A stretch of DNA of 64,000 nucleotides, taken from the NCBI RefSeq assembly GCF_022179305.1, contig NZ_BPQP01000030.1:1-64000 (forward strand). The letters run 5' to 3'. Below are positions 9,541 through 21,500 of this stretch, one piece after another (the stretch's first letter is position 1; each line of letters opens with the position of its first letter). This stretch comes from Methylobacterium iners (GTDB lineage Bacteria > Pseudomonadota > Alphaproteobacteria > Rhizobiales > Beijerinckiaceae). The notes under the pieces are model-generated. The model saw only the letters and a program-made list of their open reading frames with translations, was not told the DNA's origin and made no database searches. The translations under genes were made by a program, and so were the position numbers.

Positions 9541-9777
9541 GAGGCGACACTGGCGCGGTTCTCCGGCGTTCCGCCTCCTTTCCCGGGACGGATGGAGCGG
9601 CAGCGGAACCCGATCGAGGGGGCCGGCACGGGAAGCCGCGAAGCGTCCGAATCCTTGTGCCGTCCACAGTGAGCCGCTGGCCCGGCACTTCTTGCGCTAG
9701 CTCCCGGATCACCTTCCGCTGACGCGCCAGGCGTCAGGGAATGGGTGAGGGCCGCAAATTTCTCGGAGACCTGAACG

Positions 9778-10509
9778 ATGCCCTCCCCCTTCCTCGGCGA
9801 ACTTCTGGGCACCACGGTGCTGATCATCCTCGGCGACGGCGTCGTGGCCGGCGCCCTCCTCGCCCGCTCCAAGGGCGAGAATGCCGGCTGGATCGCCATC
9901 ACCGCAGGCTGGGCCTTCGCGGTGATCGCCGGCATCTTCACGGCGACCGCCACTGGTAGCGCCGACGCCCACCTCAACCCGGCCGTGACGCTCGCCGCGG
10001 CGATCGGCACGGGGGATTGGCACAAGGTCTGGATCTACATCCCGGCGCAGATGCTCGGCGCCTTCCTTGGCGCGGCCATCGTCTGGCTGCACTACCTGCC
10101 GCACTGGGCTGCGACCGAGAGTCAGGCCCTCAAGCTCGCCTGCTTCTGCACCGGACCGGCGATCCGCGACGCCCGCGGCAACTGGATCTCGGAGATCATC
10201 GCCACCTTCGTCCTCATCTTCGTCATCAACGCCATCATCTCGAAGGCGGTGGGAACCCCGAACGCGATCCCCGCTGGCGTCGCACCCTACCTCATCGGCA
10301 TGCTGGTCTGGGGCGTGGGCCTCTCGCTCGGCGGCACCACCGGCTACGCCATCAACCCGGCCCGCGACCTCGGCCCCCGCCTCGCCCACGCGGTACTGCC
10401 CATCGCCGGCAAGGGCGCGTCCGATTGGGGCTACGCGATCATCCCCGTCGTCGGCCCCTTGGTCGGGGCTGCGCTGGCTGCTCTGGCCGTGCGGATGGTC
10501 GGAATGTGA
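9778..10509 (+). CDS. glpF: Glycerol uptake facilitator (aquaglyceroporin)
   Basis: A 243-residue six-helix channel of the MIP family. Both half-helix motifs are present: HLNPAVT near residue 67 and INPARDLGPR near residue 199. The Asp after the second NPAR is typical of glycerol facilitators rather than water-only aquaporins. The start ATG 9778 follows a 237-base gap after glpK that holds no other gene, so glpF may have additional regulation. It supplies glycerol for the kinase. Confidence 0.95.
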   Translation: MPSPFLGELLGTTVLIILGDGVVAGALLARSKGENAGWIAITAGWAFAVIAGIFTATATGSADAHLNPAVTLAAAIGTGDWHKVWIYIPAQMLGAFLGAAIVWLHYLPHWAATESQALKLACFCTGPAIRDARGNWISEIIATFVLIFVINAIISKAVGTPNAIPAGVAPYLIGMLVWGVGLSLGGTTGYAINPARDLGPRLAHAVLPIAGKGASDWGYAIIPVVGPLVGAALAALAVRMVGM

Positions 10510-10745
10510 TGGGGCGAGCTGCAACTGTCCCCGTTGCCCCGACGACCGCCAACGGGGCGAACGAACCGCAACTCTCGGCCTCGCTCGCGCAGATCCCGAC
10601 CGTAGGGCCGCCCTATGCATGGCTCCGCTCGGTCGGCGATACAGCATGTTGGTTCCGTGCCGGCAGCTGGGCCGCAGGCTTGCGAGTCGCGCTGAGCGTC
10701 CGGTCCGCTATTCGCCTGTGAAGGTAGCGGCCTACTCCTCAGGTT

Positions 10746-12296
10746 CTATTTTGCGGCAGCAACTGCACTCGCGGCCCGCGCAGGTACGACGGAACCCTCC
10801 CCAATCCATGTTCTGCGTAGTGCCTGGGCGAGATCGACAACGCTCATTCTGCGAATCGCCACCGTCTCGAACGTGTCCAGGCCGAGCGAGGCGTAGACGT
10901 TGGCGCGGGCGTTCTGAAGGGCTGCGTGGGCGAGATCGTACTTCACCTCGGCGATGAGCGCGTTCATCTCCTCGCGGATCAGGGTGTGCTCGCTGATCTT
11001 CTCCGTAACCGCAGCCGCGCGCATCTGCTGGAGCAGGCTGCGCTGAACCCGGTTGAAGTCGGCCGCCGTCTTCAGTTCCTTGACGGTGTGGGCATGGCGG
11101 ACCCGGCTGACATGGACCTGCGTGATGACGGCCATCGTCAGGGCGAGTGCCCGCTGGCGCAGCAGCGCGTCCTGAGCACCGATCAGGTTTGATCGCTCGG
11201 GGTACTGGAAGAGCCGCATGGCGTTCCAGCTTGCTCGCGCGCCCCAGCCGACCCAGTTCGAGTTGTAGAGCAGGCTGTTCGAATCGGCGTTGCCGCCGAC
11301 GAGGAGGTTGATGCCGGGCAGGAGTTCGAGGAGGGCCGCCTCGGCCTCCTGCTCGTTGATCCGGCTCCGATAGAGAACCTCCCGGATCTCCGACCGATTC
11401 TGCAGCGCGACGCGCACGAGCTCGCGGCCGCTCAGCCCCAAGGGAACGCCGACGTTGCTGTCGTGACCGGCACTGAGCCGGAACGTGCTGTCGGGCGGCA
11501 GGTTCATGAGGGCGGCGAGCTGGCTGCGGGCGATCTTCAGCTCGCCCTCGACCCGCTGCGACTCGCGCTTGATCTCGATGAGTTCGCGCTCGTAGGTGAG
11601 AGCCGAGATCGGCGAGGTCTGGCGGTCGGCGTAGAGCTTGCGCGCGTCGCCGATCGCACGCTCGGTGCGGCCCTCGAGCGCGCGCAGCCGAGAGATCAGG
11701 CGCTCGCTGGTGATCGCCCGCCAATAGGCCGTGCGGACGTCCTCGATGATGCGGCTGACGACCCGGCGGCGGACCTCCTCGGCGATCAGGGCCTGATCGG
11801 CCGCCTGCTTCGCCCGGACGTAGGACAGACCGAAATCGAGGATGTTCCAGCTCAGCGTCAGGTCGCCGACGCCGACGTTCCGGTCGGAGCTGTAGGACGG
11901 CTCCAGCGACTGCCGGCCGCTCAGGATCGAGACACTGGAACTCGCGGCATACCGGTCGCGGCCGGCATAGCCGCTATTGGCCACGAGACTCGGCAGCATC
12001 TGGTAATTGGCGAGCTGCAGCTCGTTGACGCGCACCGCGATCTGCATGAGCTCGACGCGGTGATCGAGATTGTACTTCAGCGCGCGAGCGAAGGCCTCGT
12101 AGAGGCTGATCGGGCGCGTTGGCGCCGCCTGCTCGGCCATCGCGTTCGTCGCCAAGTCGTCCGCCTGAAGGCCGAGCGTTTCGGTCGTGAGCGGCTCCGG
12201 CTTGACCTGACAGCCCCCGAGGCCGCTCAGCACGGCCGCGAGGAGACCGAAGCGGCAGAACCTCGCGCGGGCCGACTTTCCGAAAAATTGAGTCAC
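10746..12296 (-). CDS. TolC-family outer-membrane efflux lipoprotein
   Basis: A 516-residue TolC-type protein from GTG 12296. That start puts a short leader and a lipobox (L-G-G-C, Cys29) at the N-terminus; the frame is open to 12422, but that start would bury the signal inside the protein. Two outer-membrane-factor repeats follow: ISLYEAFARALKYN near residue 65 and the second with LVRVALQNRSEIREVLYRS, each with long alternating coiled-coil and amphipathic beta segments. TolC proteins form the outer-membrane duct of type I secretion or efflux systems. It lies just downstream of the giant adhesin gene on the same strand, 252 bases away, making it the likely exit channel for that protein. Confidence 0.85.
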   Translation of the reverse strand: MTQFFGKSARARFCRFGLLAAVLSGLGGCQVKPEPLTTETLGLQADDLATNAMAEQAAPTRPISLYEAFARALKYNLDHRVELMQIAVRVNELQLANYQMLPSLVANSGYAGRDRYAASSSVSILSGRQSLEPSYSSDRNVGVGDLTLSWNILDFGLSYVRAKQAADQALIAEEVRRRVVSRIIEDVRTAYWRAITSERLISRLRALEGRTERAIGDARKLYADRQTSPISALTYERELIEIKRESQRVEGELKIARSQLAALMNLPPDSTFRLSAGHDSNVGVPLGLSGRELVRVALQNRSEIREVLYRSRINEQEAEAALLELLPGINLLVGGNADSNSLLYNSNWVGWGARASWNAMRLFQYPERSNLIGAQDALLRQRALALTMAVITQVHVSRVRHAHTVKELKTAADFNRVQRSLLQQMRAAAVTEKISEHTLIREEMNALIAEVKYDLAHAALQNARANVYASLGLDTFETVAIRRMSVVDLAQALRRTWIGEGSVVPARAASAVAAAK

Positions 12297-12548
12297 CGCC
12301 CTGCCCTCGACGCTTCGCTGCCCGATCCTGCGTCGGCGCGGCCCTATCCGCGGCGGCGTGCGCAGCGGGTACAAGTCTTGGGGTAGATAAACACGGTTAA
12401 TGAATTCAAAATTGAGCGACACCCGCTGAGCCTACCCGGGTGCAAATGCCGGGCGCACTCGAACAAGAATGCGTGATCGCGTCGGTTCAGCGGAGGTCCC
12501 GGCGGCGTTCCAACCGACGGGACTTGGCTCGCATCGCCCTTGGCCCGG

Positions 12549-15500
12549 TTACATCAGGCCGAGCGCTCGCTCGAGACGCGCGTGCATGGCGTCCGTAGGC
12601 AGCGACATGCTTGCGACGGCGGCTTGTTCGCTGAACAACGGCGCCGGCGCGGCGGCCTCGGGACCCGGTGTCGGTGTCGTACGGATCTCGGCATTGTCCA
12701 CGTCGATCCGGATGGAGCGCTTCACCACCGTTCCATCGCTCATCACGAACTCGGCGACGAGTTCCACGGCCTGGGCATTCGCCGGCGGGCGTCCCCAGTA
12801 CATGCTGGCCCCGCCCCGCTCGAGCCATGCCGGCAGCGGCCGGCCGTCGGCCGAGGTCAGGCGATACTCCACGACCGTCGCTCCGGTGCGACTGGGAGCG
12901 AGATCGCGGAAGTTCACGACCAGCGCATCGTGATGGCGGATCGCTTCCACCTGAATACCGATGGCGCGCGAGAGCCCGCCATTCGTCCCCGCATCAAGAT
13001 CGACCGACCGGCCGAGGAAGGGCCGTGCGCTGAACCAGGGCTGTCCGTGATCCTGGCTGGCCTCAAGGCTGCCTTCGCCGCGGGGCGTAGCGCGGTTCAC
13101 CTCCTGAGTGATGATGGGGCGTGCGGCGTCGAGGGCGGTGGCGCCCCCGAGGCTGCCGGCGTTGTTGACCGCTGCGACGACGGCGCCGTCGGCGGAAATC
13201 GCCTCGGCCGTACTCTTGAGCGACCCGATCCCGCGGACGGCGTCGACGACGGCCCCTTGGGCAGTCAGCGACGGCAGCGGCGTCAGCTCGAAGGATCGCG
13301 GTGCCGGCGCGAGCGGCACGATCGCCGGAGCCGTGGGCGGGATCACGGGATCGACGCGCTCGACGGGTGTCGGTGCGGCTGCCGCCACGATCACCGGGAC
13401 GTTGATGACAAGGGACCCGCCCCGACCGTCGCTGACGCGGACGCGGAACAGGTCGTTGCCGCTGAAGCCCGCCTCCGGCACGTAGAGGTAGCGCCCGCCG
13501 GGCTGAAGCACGACGCTGCCGCTTGCCGGCGGCTGCGCCAGCTCGAACGCCAGCCGATCGCCGTCCGGGTCCGACGCCGTCACCTCGCCGGTAACCGGCT
13601 TGTCCTGGGTCGTGCGCGCGGGTGCCGCGGTGCCCCGCGGCGCTTCGTTGACGGCGTTGATCGTGATGGTCACCGTCGCGACCTGCGTGGCGCCATCGGC
13701 GTCGCGCAGCTGGTAACGGAAGCTGTCCTTCCCGGTGGCGCCGGGATCGGGCGTGTAGGTGAAGGTGCCGTCCGCGCGGAGCACGAGGCTGCCCTGGCTC
13801 GGACCGCTCACCGGGACTTCGTCGATCCGGATCCCATCGCCGTCGGGGTCCGAGTCGTTGGCGAGCAGGGTCCCGACGAAGACGGAATCCTCATCGACGG
13901 CGAAGTCATCGGCAGCGGCGCTGGGCGCGGGGTTGGCGACGGCCCAGGCGAAAGTCCGCGTGACCGAGCCGCCGTTCCCGTTCGCGGCCGAGATTGAGAC
14001 CGCGTAGGGGCTACCCTGGCTCGCATCCCGGGTCAGCGTGCCCGCGATCCGGCCCGTGACGGCATCGAGCGACAAGCCCGGCGGCAGGCCCGTGGCCGCA
14101 TAGGTCAGCGCCTGTCCGTCCGCGTCCGCGAAGAAGGACGCGAGTGCGATGCTCACCGTGTCCGCGTCCAGGCTCGACTGATCGGCTAGTCCCTCGGCGG
14201 CGGGCGCGTCGTTGACAGCGGCGACAGTGACGGTGACGGTAGCCGTGGCGGTGGCGCCCTGACTATCCGAGATGGTGTAGGTGATGGTGTCGGTGCCGTT
14301 GAAGTTCGGGGCCGGCGTGTAGCGCAGCGTGCCGTCGGCGTTGATGGTGACGGAGCCCCGCCCGGCGCTGGCCGCGGTGACCGTGAGCGCGTCGCCGTCC
14401 GCATCGGTGTCGTTGGCCAGCACGGTGATCGTGACCGGCGTGTCCTCGTTCGTGGCCGCGGTGTCGGGCACCGCGTCCGGAACCGGGTTGGTCACTGACC
14501 AGGTGAAGCTGCGCTGGGCTTTGGCGCCGCTCGAATCGGTGGCTTCGATCGTGACGGCGTAAGGTCCCGACTGGCTGGCGTTCTTCGCCACCGTGCCGGT
14601 GACGAGCCCCGTGGCCGGGTCGATCGACAGGCCGGGTGGCAGGCCGGTGGCCGCAAAGGTCAGTGCATCACCGTCCCCATCCGCGAAGAAGGGCCCGAAG
14701 GCGATCGCCTTGGCCTCACCCTCCAGATCGGTGCGCGCGGCGAGCGCCTCGGCGGTTGGCGCGTCGTTGACGGGCGTGACGGCGACCGTGACCGTGGTCG
14801 TCGCGGTGCCGCCCTGTCCATCCGAGATCGTGTAGGTGATGGTGTCCGTGCCGTTGAAGTTCCCGTTCGGCGTATAGGTCAGCCTGCCGTCGGCGCCGAT
14901 GGCGACGCTGCCGTTGCCGGCCGAGGCGGCTATGATGCTGAGCGGATCGGCATCCGGATCGACGTCGTTACCGAGCACGTTGATCGTGACGGGCGTGTCC
15001 TCGTTGGTCGTGACGGCGTCGGCGACGGCCGTGGGAGCCGGGTTCGTCACGGTCCAGTTGAAGGTCCGCGTGACCGAGCCGCCGTTCCCGTCCGCGGCCG
15101 AGATCGAGACCACGTAGGGGCTGCCCTGGCTGGCGTTGGTCGTGACCGTGCCGGCGACGAGGCCGGTGGCCGGGTCGATCGACAGACCTGGCGGAAGGCC
15201 CGTGGCGGAGAAAGTCAGCGCGTCACCGTCCGCGTCCCTGAACAAGGGCGCGAAATCGATCGCCTGGGCCTCGCCCTCCAAGTCGGTGCGATCAGCGGGC
15301 GCATTGGCGGTGGGCGCATCGTTCACCGACGTCACGGTCACCGCGACGCTCGCCGTGGCGGTGCCGCCGTTGCCGTCCGAGATCGTGTAGGTGATCGTAT
15401 CGCTGCCGTGGAAGTTCGCGTCGGGAGCGTAGGTGATCGTCCCGTCGGGATTCGCGGTGACGCGCCCGTGAAGGGCCGTGGCGGCAATCACCGAGAGACG

Positions 15501-18500
15501 GTCGCCGTCCGCGTCGGCATCGTTGGTACGCACGTCGAGCGTGACCGGGACGTCCTCCGCCGTGGCCGCCGCGTCGTCGGCTGCCGTCGGCGCCGGATTG
15601 GCGATGGTCCAGGTGAAGGTCGTCACCAAATCGCCGCCCTTCCCGTCCGAGGCGACGATGCCGACGGTATAGGGGCTGCGCAGGCTCGCATCGGCTGCCA
15701 GCGTGCCGGTGATCCGGCCGGTGGCAGGATCGATCGAGAGTCCCGGCGGCAGGTCGACCGCGCTGTAGACGAGCGGATCGCCGTCGACCTCGGAGACGTG
15801 ACGCGGCAGGACGAGGTCGACCGGCGCTCCGTCCGTTCCGGCTTGGTCTGCGAGCGTCGCGACACGGATCGGGGCATCGTTCACGGGGGTCACGGTGACC
15901 GTGACCTGAGCCGTCCCATTGCCGCCCTGTCCGTCGGAGATCGCGTAGGTGATCGTGTCGGTGCCGAAGGCGTTCGCGGCCGGCCGGTAGGTGAGCGTGC
16001 CGTCGGGATTGATGGTGACGGAGCCCTGGCCCGCGGAGGCCGAGACGATCGTCGCGGTGCCCAGGTCGCGGTCGTTGGCGAGCACGTCAATCGTGACCGG
16101 CACGTCCTCGAGGGTCGTGGCGGCGTCGTCGACGGCCTCAGGTGATGGACCCGTGATCGTCCAGGTGAAGGTGCGCGATACCGCGGCGCCAGCCTCGTCG
16201 GTCGCGGTGACCGTGACCGTGTAGGGGCCGGTCCGGCTCGCGTTGTTCGGCAAAGTGCCGGAGATGCTGCCGGCGGCGGGATCGATCACGAGGCCCGGCG
16301 GCAGCCCCGTCGCGGCGAAGGCGAGACGGTCGCCCCGGTCGACGTCCTGGAAGAAGGCGCCCAGCCCCGCGCCGATGCTCTCGCCGTTCTGGTTGATGCG
16401 CGCCGGCAGGGTTCCGGCGGTGGGCGCGTCGTTGACGGGCGTGACCGTGACCGTGACGGTGGCGGTCGCGAAGCCGCCCTGGCCGTCGGAGACGGTGTAG
16501 GAGATCGTGTCGGTGCCGAAGTAGTTCGGATCGGAGGCGTAGTAGACGAGCGTGCCGTTGCCCTGGATGGCGACGGTGCCGTTGCCAGCCGAGGCCTGCG
16601 TGACGGTGAGCGTGTCGCCGTCCGCGTCCACGTCGTTGCTGAGGACGTTGATCGTGATCGAACCGTCCTCCGGACTGGTCACCGCGTCGGCCCAAGCATC
16701 GGGTGCCGGGTTGGTGATGGTCCAGGTGAAGGTCCGCTCCGCGCGGGCGCCGGCCCCGTCCGTGGCGGCGACGGTGACGGTGTAGACGCCGCCCGCTCCG
16801 CCCTGGCTGGCGGCCCGGTCGAGGGTACCCTCGATCCGGCCGGTCGCGGCGTCGAAGGTGAGGCCGGGCGGCAGGCCCGTCACCGCGAGGGTGAGGGTAT
16901 CGCCCGCGTCCACATCCGCCGCGAAGGCCCTGAGAGGGAGACTCACGCTCTCGTTGTCGAGGCTCGCACGGTCGGAGAGCGCAACCAGGGTTGGGGCGTC
17001 GTTGAGGGGTTGGACGGTGACGGTGACGGTGGCGGTGGCAAAGCCGCCCTCGCCGTCGGTGACGGTGTAGGTGATGGTGTCCGGGCCCGCGTAGTTGGCG
17101 TCGGGCGCGTAGTAGAGCAGCGTGCCGTCGGCCTGGATCTCGACGCGGCCGTTGCCGGCCGCGGCCGAGCCCGGCACCAGGGTGAGTACGTCGCCGTCCG
17201 GATCGAGGTCGTTGGCCAGGACGTTGATCGTGGCGTTCCCGTCCTCGGAGAGCGTGAGCGTGTCCGCTCTGGCGTCGGGGGCCGGGTTGGTCACCGTCCA
17301 GGTGAAGCTCGTGCTGGCGACCTGGCCGGAGGGATCGCGCGCGCTCAGCGTGACCGTGTAGGCGCCGTTCGTGCCGCCCCCGCTGGCGTTGGCCGCCAGC
17401 GTTCCGGTGATCAGGCCGGTGGCCGGGTCGAGGCTCAGGCCCGGGGGCAGGTTGGCGGCCTGGTAGGTCAGCCCGTCCCCGTCCAGGTCCGAGAAGAGCG
17501 CGGCGACGGAGAGGATGACGCCCTCCGCGTCGCGGTTGACGCGCGGCGCGCCGGCGGCGGCGGTGGGCGCGTCGTTGGCGGGCGTCACCGTGACCGTGAC
17601 CGTGGCGGTGGCGCTGCCGCCGTCGCCGTCCGCGATGGTGTAGGTGATGGTGTCGGTGCCGGTGAAGTTCGTGTTGGGCGTATAGGTCAGCGTGCCGCTG
17701 GCGTTGATGGTAACGGCACCGTGCCCGGCCGAGGCGGAGTTCGGGACGATGGCGAGCGTGTCCCCGTCCGTGTCGGTGTCGTTGGCGAGCGCGTTGATGG
17801 TGACGGGGGTGTCCTCGGCCGTGGTCGCGGTGTCGGGCACCGCGTCGGGTGCGGGATTGGTGACCGTCCAGGTGAAGGCTTGCGTGATCTCCGCGCCGCT
17901 GGGGTCGCGGGCCGTGATCGTCACGGTGTAGGCGCCGCCCGGCCTGGCGGCGCTGGCGCCCTTGTCGATCGTGCCCGTGATCTGTCCTGTGGCGGTGTCG
18001 ATGGTGAGCCCCGGCGGCAGGCCGGTGGCGATGTAGGTGAGGATGTCGCCGTCGATGTCTGCAAACTGTGCGGCGACGGCGAGGCTGACGGCCTCTCCGT
18101 CCTGGTTGGTTCGGCCGACGAAGGCGGTGGCGGTGGGCGCGTCGTTGACGGGAGTGACCGTGACCGTGACCGTGGCCGTGGCCAGGCCGCCGTTGCCGTC
18201 CGTCACCGTGTAGGTGATCGTGTCCGCACCCGTGTAGTTGGCGTCCGGCGCGTAGTAGAGCAGCGTGCCATCGGGCTGAATGGTGACGGTGCCATTGCCG
18301 GCGAAGGCCGAGTTCGGGACGATCGTGAGGGTGTCACCGTCGGTATCGAGGTCGTTGGCGAGCACATTGATCGTAGCGCTCTGGTCCTCGGCCAATATCA
18401 GGGTGTCGGCGATCGCTCGGGGGCCGGTATTGGTGACCCGCCAATCGAAGGTCGTCTCGGCGAAGGCGCCGGCCCCGTCGGTTACGCGGACCTTCACTTC

Positions 18501-21500
18501 GTAGACGCCGCCCGCGCCGCCCTGGCTCGCATTGGCGGTCAGGGTTCCTGAGATGGTCCCGGTCGCCGCGTTGAGGGTGAGACCCGGCGGCAGGCCCGCC
18601 GCCGAGTAGCTGCGCGTGTCGCCGCGATCGATGTCCGAGAAGAACGGGGCGAGGGGAAGGCTCAAGGTCTCGCCGTCGAGGCTCGTCCGAACGGGGAGCG
18701 AATCCGTGGTCGGCGCGTCGTTCGTCGGCAGGATGGTGACGTCGACGGTGGCCGTGGCGAAGCCGCCCTGCCCATCTGAAATCGTGTAGGTGATGGTGTC
18801 GGCGCCGTTGAAGTTCCCAACCGGCGTGTAGGTCAGCGTTCCGTCGGCGTTGACGACGACGACGCCGTGGCTCGCCGAGGCCGACGTGACCGAGAGCGCG
18901 TCGGCGTCAGGATCGATGTCGTCGTCGACCACGGTGATCGTGACGGGCATGTCTTCGGTCGTCGTCGCGGTATCGGGCGTCGCATCGGGCGCCGGATTCG
19001 CGACGACCCAGCGGAAATCCTTGAACACGCTGCTCTGGCCGTCCGAGGCTGTGACCCTCACGACGTAGCCGTTCACCGGCATGGCGGTGCTGGCGGCCTT
19101 GTCGATGTTGCCGGCGATCTCGCCGGTGGTGGCATTGATCGTGAGTCCTGCCGGCAGGCCCGTCGCGCTGAATGTCAGGGCGTCGCGATCGATGTCCGAG
19201 AAGAAGGGGGCGAGCGGCACAACCACCGCCTCGCCATCCAGATTGGCGCGGTCGACCAGCGCCTGAGCAGCGGGCGCGTCGTTGACGGGTGTGACGGAAA
19301 CTGAGACGGTGGCGGTGGCGAAGCCGCCGTTGCCATCCGAGACCGTGTAAGTAATCGTGTCCGCACCCGTGTAATCGGAGTCGGGCGCATAGTAGAGTAG
19401 CGTACCGTTGGCCTGGATCTCGACGCGGCCGTTGCCCGCGGAGGCGGACGTGACGGCGAGCGTGTCGCCGTCCGGGTCGGTGTCGTTGGTGAGCACGTTG
19501 ATGGTGGCGTTCCCATCCTCCGACAGCGTCAGGGTGTCGGCGAAGGCGTCGGGCGCAGGGTTGACCACACGCCAGCTGAAGCCCGTGCTCGCCGTGGAGC
19601 CGGCCGTATCGGCGACGGTGACGGTGACGTTGTAGGTGCCGCTCGTACCGCCCTGGCTCGCGTCGCGTGCCAGGGTGCCGAGAATCTCGCCAGTCGCGGG
19701 GTCGATCGTCAGCCCCGCGGGCAGACCCGTGGCGCTGAAGCTACGGGTGTCGCCCGCATCGAGATCCGAGAAGTAGGCGCCGAGCGGCAGGGACACGAAC
19801 TGGGCGTCTCGACTCGTCACCGTTGGGATCGTCCCCGCCACCGGGGCGTCGTTGACAGGGGTCACGGTCACGTCGACCATCGCCGTGGCGGAACGGGTGC
19901 CGTCAGACACCGTGTAGAGGATGCGATCGGGGCCGTTGAAATCGCCGATGGGCGTGTAGGTCAGGGCGCCGCCCGCGCCGATGGTCACGGTGCCGTGGGC
20001 TGCCTGCGCCGTGGTGACGGTGAGGCCCGTCCCACGCGGGTCGGCATCGTTGGCGAGCACGTTGATCTCGACGGATTGACCCTCCGGCGTCGACACGGCG
20101 TCGTTGGTCGGACGCGGCGCGAGGTCGGAGATCTGCCAGGAGAAGTCGGTGCTCGCGGTGCCCCCGTTGCCGTCGGAGGCCGTGATCGTGACGGCGTAGG
20201 GGCTGCCCGTGGAGGCGTTGGACGCGAGCGTGCCGGAGACACGGCCGGTGGTCGAGTCGATGCTGACGCCGGGCGGCAGGCCGATGGCGCTGTAAGTGAG
20301 CGCATCCCCGTCAACGTCGGCGAAGAGGGGCGCGAAGGTGAAGGAGACCGGTCGACCCTCCTCGCTCGAGAGTTCGGGAGCAGGCGTCGCGGTCGGCGCA
20401 TCGTTCACTGGCGTCACCGTGACGGGAACGGTGGTCGTGCTGTATCCGCCGTTGCCGTCCGAAATCGTGTAGGTGATCGTGTCTTCACCGTGGAAGTTGG
20501 TGTTCGGCGTGTAGGTGAGCGTGCCGTCGGCATTGATCGCGACGGTGCCATGCGGCGCGGAGGCGGCGGTGATCGTCAGAGTATCGCCGTCGGAATCGAG
20601 GTCGTTGGCGAGGACCGAAACGGTGACTGCCGTGTCCTCGTTCGTAGTGACCGGGCCGTCCGCGAACGCGCTGGGCGCAGGATTTGTGACCGTCCAGGCG
20701 AAGGTCTGCGCAACCGAACCGCCCTGGCCGTCCGAGGCGGTGATCGTGACGGTGTAGGTGCCGCCATTCGACTGGCTGGCATCGCGCGCGAGCGTGCCTG
20801 TGATCCGACCTGTGGCGGTGTCGAGCGTCAGGCCCGGCGGCAGGCCGGTGGCGGAGAAGCTCAGCGGGGTTCCATCCACGTCCGAGAAGAAGGACCCGAG
20901 GGGGAGGTTGATCGCCTCGTTGTCGAGGCTCGCGCGGCTGGCGATCTCATCGACCGCCGGCGTGTCGTTGACCGGATTGACGACGACCGTGACGCTTGCG
21001 GTGGCGGTGCCGCCGTTGCCGTCCAAGATCGCGTAGGTGATGGTGTCGGTGCCGTGGAAGTTCGGGTTCGGCGTGTAGGTCAGGGTGCCGTTGGCGTTGA
21101 TCGCGACGTTGCCCCGCGGCGCGGAGGCGGCGGTGACGGTGAGGGTGTCGCCGTCCGGATCGGTGTCGTTGGCGAGCACGTTGATGGTGATCGCCGTGTC
21201 CTCGTTGGTCGTGAGCGGACCGTCAGGCACCGCGTCGGGTGCCGGGTTGAGGATCGTCCAGGTGAACGAGCGCTGGACCGATTCCCCGCTCGGATCGGTG
21301 GCCCTGATGATGACGGTGTAGGGGCTTCCCTGGCTGGCGGTGTTGCTGACCGTGCCTGTGACGCGCCCGGTCGTCGGATCGATCGTCAGGCCCGGCGGCA
21401 GGCCGGTGGCGGAGAAGCTCAGCGTATCGCCGTCGACGTCCGCGAACACGGCCCGGAAGTCGACCGACTTCGCCTCGCCCTCCAGGTTGGTACGGTTTGC

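Noticed and set aside
10536-10558. Hairpin GCCCCG/CGGGGC after glpF as a terminator
   Set aside because: Only six base pairs with an 11-base loop and no T-run; weak for a terminator in such GC-rich DNA.
12549-13450. RTX-type calcium-binding repeats or a classical type I secretion signal at the adhesin C-terminus
   Set aside because: No GGxGxD nonapeptides are present. The C-terminal section is unique sequence ending in a short helix, so a standard type I signal cannot be claimed.
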